From an uncultured Ellagibacter sp. (lineage in GTDB: Bacteria; Actinomycetota; Coriobacteriia; Coriobacteriales; Eggerthellaceae), in assembly GCF_934617235.1 (NCBI RefSeq), contig NZ_CAKTTZ010000050.1, positions 1 to 19,054 on the forward strand: a DNA stretch of 19,054 nucleotides, given 5' to 3'. Every line of letters starts with the position of its first letter. Positions within the stretch are counted from its first letter, which is position 1. The position numbers and the translations under genes are program-made. Below, piece after piece: positions 16,701-19,054 of this stretch. The notes under the pieces are model-generated. The model was given only the letters and a program-made list of their open reading frames with translations. It was not told where the DNA came from and made no database searches.

Positions 16701-16789
16701 TAAAGCGACGGGTTTGCGACATTTCAACGGTCGGAAACAAGGGGGTTACCTTCAGGAAAGCGACTGCCCGCCCGCCTGAGTAGCGGAGA
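16701..16789. repeat. Direct repeat, copy A, left of the Abi islet
   Basis: This 89-base segment matches 17975-18064 in the same orientation. The first 16 bases (TAAAGCGACGGGTTTG) are identical. About 60 of the next bases up to GAAAGCGACTGCCCG align with one single-base indel and scattered changes, and after a variable patch GCGGAGA is shared. AAAGCGAC occurs twice inside (16702-16709 and 16757-16764). It lies in the leader of the URO-D gene and ahead of the Abi module. Confidence 0.8.
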
Positions 16790-16904
16790 TAAGGGAATAT
16801 AACGATAGGTGGCGTGCAAACATGTCAATCTTCATCGAATCGAAACTGTTCATGCGCTAATCTCGGTCAAACAAAAAGCGTGTTAAATTGCGCAAAATCA
16901 TGGC

Positions 16905-16933
16905 TTACGAGCTGTATTTTGTTGTAGTATATA
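16905..16933 (+). promoter_or_regulatory. Candidate promoter of the AbiF-type RNA
   Basis: TTACGA (16905-16910), a 17-base spacer and TATATA (16928-16933) lie in an AT-rich stretch. The predicted start, near 16940, falls at the 5' foot of the RNA stem, which supports both calls. The rest of the gap from 16790 to 16904 shows no gene. Confidence 0.55.
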
Positions 16934-16939
16934 TTTATC

Positions 16940-16992
16940 AGCGCCCACCCAAGCCTCTCAACGATGCTGAAATGCGGTGGGCCTTTCTGTTT
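16940..16992 (+). ncRNA. Structured RNA upstream of the Abi gene (abiF RNA-like)
   Basis: GCCCACC (16943-16949) and GGTGGGC (16976-16982) form a perfect 7-bp stem closing a 26-base loop that contains a possible small inner stem (AGC 16952-16954 with GCT 16966-16968). The stem is followed by CTTTCTGTTT, a terminator-like U-rich tail, and then after 3 bases by the ribosome site of the Abi gene. Structured RNAs in exactly this place, upstream of AbiF/Abi_2 HEPN genes, are known from comparative genomics as the abiF RNA motif. The family assignment is by location and shape, not by a covariance search. It probably acts as the RNA partner or antidote of the HEPN protein, with read-through past the tail making the mRNA. 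Confidence 0.68.
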
Positions 16993-17009
16993 CCAAAGGA
17001 GGTCGCCCC

Positions 17010-17921
17010 GTGTCCGATAAGCGCTTCAAGTCGCTGGACGACCTCTGTTCGCTTCTCGTCGACGAGCGTAAGTTGACTTGCCGCGATCGCGATAAGTTGA
17101 AACGCTTTTTGTCTAGAACGAACTACTATCGCTTCTCAGGCTATGCCCGAGAATTTCAGATTGATCCTCGCTACGGTGATAATCGCTTTGTTTCAGGCGC
17201 TTCTTTCGAAGAGATAAGGGAAATCGCTGAAATCGACAGCAGGATGCGCGCACTTCTTTTAGAGCAGCTCAGTGTTGTGGAAATCGCCGTGCGGGCTATG
17301 CTGGCGTACGAGTACGGACGCGATTATGGTGAAAGCGCTTTTTATCTGAATGCCGATTTCTATAAAGACGGAAACGATGCGACGAAAGACAAGCCTTTAG
17401 AGATTGTAAATGGCATTCTTTCCGATTTGGAACGGGATAAGGGACCCATGGTCTCTCGTTATGTTAACGAGACTGTCACGGGGTGCGCTCTGTCAAGCCG
17501 CTGCAGTCGGTATGCTGAGGTTCCTATTTGGGTTGCCGTTGAGGCTATTTCTTTCGGCAGGGTCACTAATTTCGTCTCCTATGTTAAAGACATGGAGCCC
17601 GCCAAAAGGGCGACATCTTTCTTCGGCATCCAATGGGCGCCCTTCGCGGAGGTTCTGCATTCGCTCTGCGTGCTGAGAAACCTTTGCGCGCACCATCGAC
17701 AGCTGTGGAATAGGAGAATGAGTATCCAGTGTCCCGTCCAAAAGAAGCTCAGACCGCGCAACGTTAAGTTTGATGCAGCTAGCCCTTACGCCCAGCTGCT
17801 TATGGTCAACAGCTATCGAGAGAGAATCGACGGAGACACAGGGTTGGCTGCTAGGATTGATTCGCTTATTAACGAGAATGCTCGTTACGCAGAGGGTTTT
17901 CTGTTGCCTAACCCCAAATAG
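17010..17921 (+). CDS. AbiF/AbiD-type (Abi_2 family) HEPN protein
   Basis: This 303-residue cytoplasmic protein belongs to the abortive-infection Abi_2 family. Visible hallmarks are the N-terminal RTNYYRFSGYAREF (about 36-49), an EIAEIDSRMRALLLEQLSVVEIAVRA helix pair (71-96), PIWVAVEAISFGRV (172-184) and the HEPN ribonuclease motif RNLCAHH with Arg223, His228 and His229, followed by QLWNRR. Relatives block phage growth, probably by cutting RNA, and are ancestors or cousins of RNA-guided HEPN nucleases. The start is GTG at 17010 with AAAGGAGG 6-7 bases upstream; an earlier GTG at 16977 lies inside the RNA stem. It is visibly more AT-rich and uses AGA, AGG and TTA codons more than its neighbours, and direct repeats flank it, so recent acquisition is likely. 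Confidence 0.9.
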   Translation: MSDKRFKSLDDLCSLLVDERKLTCRDRDKLKRFLSRTNYYRFSGYAREFQIDPRYGDNRFVSGASFEEIREIAEIDSRMRALLLEQLSVVEIAVRAMLAYEYGRDYGESAFYLNADFYKDGNDATKDKPLEIVNGILSDLERDKGPMVSRYVNETVTGCALSSRCSRYAEVPIWVAVEAISFGRVTNFVSYVKDMEPAKRATSFFGIQWAPFAEVLHSLCVLRNLCAHHRQLWNRRMSIQCPVQKKLRPRNVKFDAASPYAQLLMVNSYRERIDGDTGLAARIDSLINENARYAEGFLLPNPK

Positions 17922-17974
17922 GCTCAAAGAAGTTCTAACGTTGACGAACGAGATGAGCTTCGAGATGGCATTAA

Positions 17975-18064
17975 TAAAGCGACGGGTTTGGGATAATTCA
18001 ATTGCCAGAAACAATAGGGGTTACCTTCGGGAAAGCGACTGCCCGGCTATCTTTGTGGCGGAGA
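17975..18064. repeat. Direct repeat, copy B, right of the Abi islet
   Basis: This is the second copy of the segment at 16701-16789, in the same orientation, starting 53 bases past the Abi stop. AAAGCGAC again occurs twice, at the left end and just before TGCCCG. Between the Abi stop and the EamA start (17922-18244) the only other element I can support is the EamA promoter; I saw no gene in the stretch 18065-18171. Confidence 0.8.
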
Positions 18065-18171
18065 GGCGGAGTTGAGGTTGCGGGGCTCGCCGACGAACCG
18101 CGATGCGTTATTGGCGGAGGGGGCGAAAGGAGTGTGCTCGACGCTGCCCCGCCGACTGTCGCTGCATCGTG

Positions 18172-18198
18172 TTTGCGCTGCGCCTGGCTTGCTATAAT
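18172..18198 (+). promoter_or_regulatory. Promoter of the EamA transporter gene, extended -10 type
   Basis: A perfect TATAAT (18193-18198) preceded by TGC gives an extended -10 box. A weak TTTGCG (18172-18177) lies 15 bases upstream. Transcription would begin about 40 bases ahead of the ATG at 18245. Confidence 0.65.
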
Positions 18199-18244
18199 GC
18201 CGCAGACGAGCGATTCACGAGTGATAAGGAACCTTTCGAAAACC

Positions 18245-19054
18245 ATGCAAGAAGCAATACTCTCCCTGCGTGCGCGGGGCCGCGTCAAAGGCCACCTCCT
18301 TGCCTTCCTCACCGTGTTCGTTTGGGGCATCACGTTTGTGTCCACGAAGGTGCTGCTCACCGTCGTCACCCCGATTGAGATTCTCTTCTTGCGCTTCTCG
18401 CTGGGCTTTCTCGCGCTGTGCATCATCCACCACCGCGTGACGCCCTTCATGGGAGTGCGCGTCGAGGCGTTGTTCGCGCTGGCGGGCGCGACGGGCGTGA
18501 CGCTGTACTTTCTTATGGAGAATATCGCGCTCACCATGACGAGCGCCTCGAACGTTGGCGTGATCGTAGCCATCGCTCCCCTGTTCATCGCGCTCATCGC
18601 CATGTTCGCCACGCGTGAGGAGCGCGTCGGCGTGCAATTCTTCGCGGGCTTTGCGCTGGCGATATCGGGAATCGCGCTTATCAGCTTCACGGGTGCGAGT
18701 GCAGGTGAAGTGGGGCTTGCGGGCTGCTTGCTTGCCGTACTCGCCGCGTTTGCCTGGGCGGTTTATTCCACTATCGGCAAGCGTATTGCGAAGCTCGGGC
18801 TCTCGACGGTGGCCACGACGAAGCGCACATTTGCGTGGGGCCTCGTGTTCATGCTGCCGTTTTTGCCGGTAATGGGCTTCGGTCAGGGAGCCGAGGGGAC
18901 AGGTCTTGTGGGGCTTCTCGACCCCATCATGTTGGGCAACCTGCTGTTTTTGGGGCTGATTGCGTCTGCCACCTGCTATGTCATGTGGAACAAGGCGGCG
19001 TCGATTGTCGGTGTCGTGAACGTGAGCGCCTATCTCTACCTCACGCCTGTGGTG
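18245..19054 (+). CDS. EamA (drug/metabolite transporter) family protein, 3' end cut by the window
   Basis: The first 270 residues of an inner-membrane transporter are present; family members have about 300 residues and ten membrane helices in two EamA halves. Hydrophobic segments are seen at about 17-37, 44-62, 74-93, 99-121, 131-150, 157-176, 195-213, 229-248 and from 254. The typical FVWGITFVSTK (25-35) starts the first half and AAFAWAVYSTIGKRI (167-181) the second. The frame runs open through the last base of the window. AAGGAA lies about 14 bases upstream of the ATG. Substrate cannot be predicted; relatives export amino acids or metabolites. Confidence 0.88.
   Translation, partial: MQEAILSLRARGRVKGHLLAFLTVFVWGITFVSTKVLLTVVTPIEILFLRFSLGFLALCIIHHRVTPFMGVRVEALFALAGATGVTLYFLMENIALTMTSASNVGVIVAIAPLFIALIAMFATREERVGVQFFAGFALAISGIALISFTGASAGEVGLAGCLLAVLAAFAWAVYSTIGKRIAKLGLSTVATTKRTFAWGLVFMLPFLPVMGFGQGAEGTGLVGLLDPIMLGNLLFLGLIASATCYVMWNKAASIVGVVNVSAYLYLTPVV

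Noticed and set aside
16797..16828. Minus-strand promoter for the URO-D gene (TTGACA at 16828-16823)
   Set aside because: The -35 box is perfect, but the possible -10 boxes sit at spacings of 15 or 20, so the call is not supported.
16701..18064. A classical insertion sequence or transposon
   Set aside because: The flanking repeats are direct, not inverted, and no transposase frame lies between them.
17998..18690. A 230-codon minus-strand open frame covering repeat copy B
   Set aside because: It is antisense to the EamA gene, low in complexity, and the repeat copies do not keep a reading frame because of a 1-base indel.

Overview
The window looks like a piece of a GC-rich chromosome from an anaerobic, peptide-using bacterium, most likely a coriobacterium (Eggerthellaceae-like). 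The reasons are the G/C-biased third codon positions, strong AGGAGG-type ribosome binding sites, an ATC-hydrolase family gene, a corrinoid-type URO-D family protein, a cysteine desulfidase, and a large peptide uptake and peptidase operon without sugar genes. The placement is inferred from gene content only; there is no rRNA or marker gene here.

Region 1 (1-3611, all minus strand). Three related small tautomerase-like genes lie in an array with an aldo/keto reductase and an ATC-hydrolase family gene. The array is partly decaying. The last tautomerase-like copy carries an in-frame amber codon, and beyond it lies a short relic of a second ATC-hydrolase gene. Several hairpins separate the units.

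Region 2 (3612-14143, plus strand). A divergent control region with a promoter candidate and a perfect 9+4+9 dyad leads into an ABC peptide importer: Tat-type lipoprotein binding protein, two permeases and two ATPases (dppABCDF-like). A strong terminator-like hairpin lies between the binding protein and the first permease. Three peptidases follow closely: peptidase T, an M20 carboxypeptidase-like enzyme and oligoendopeptidase F. The block reads as one uptake-and-digest unit: peptides are bound outside, imported with ATP, then cut to amino acids in the cytoplasm. It ends at a strong bidirectional terminator.

Region 3 (14171-16622, minus strand). A URO-D family protein is followed by a cysteine desulfidase (cyuA-like). 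A 66-nt nested stem structure lies just past the desulfidase.

Region 4 (16701-18064). This is the most interesting part: an AT-richer islet holding an AbiF/Abi_2-type HEPN protein. Directly upstream is a short structured RNA with its own promoter candidate and U-rich tail, in the arrangement of abiF-RNA-associated RNA/HEPN defence or toxin-antitoxin modules. The islet is bracketed by two imperfect ~90-bp direct repeats, each of which contains the 8-mer AAAGCGAC twice.

Region 5 (18172-19054, plus strand). A drug/metabolite (EamA) transporter with an extended -10 promoter runs off the end of the window.
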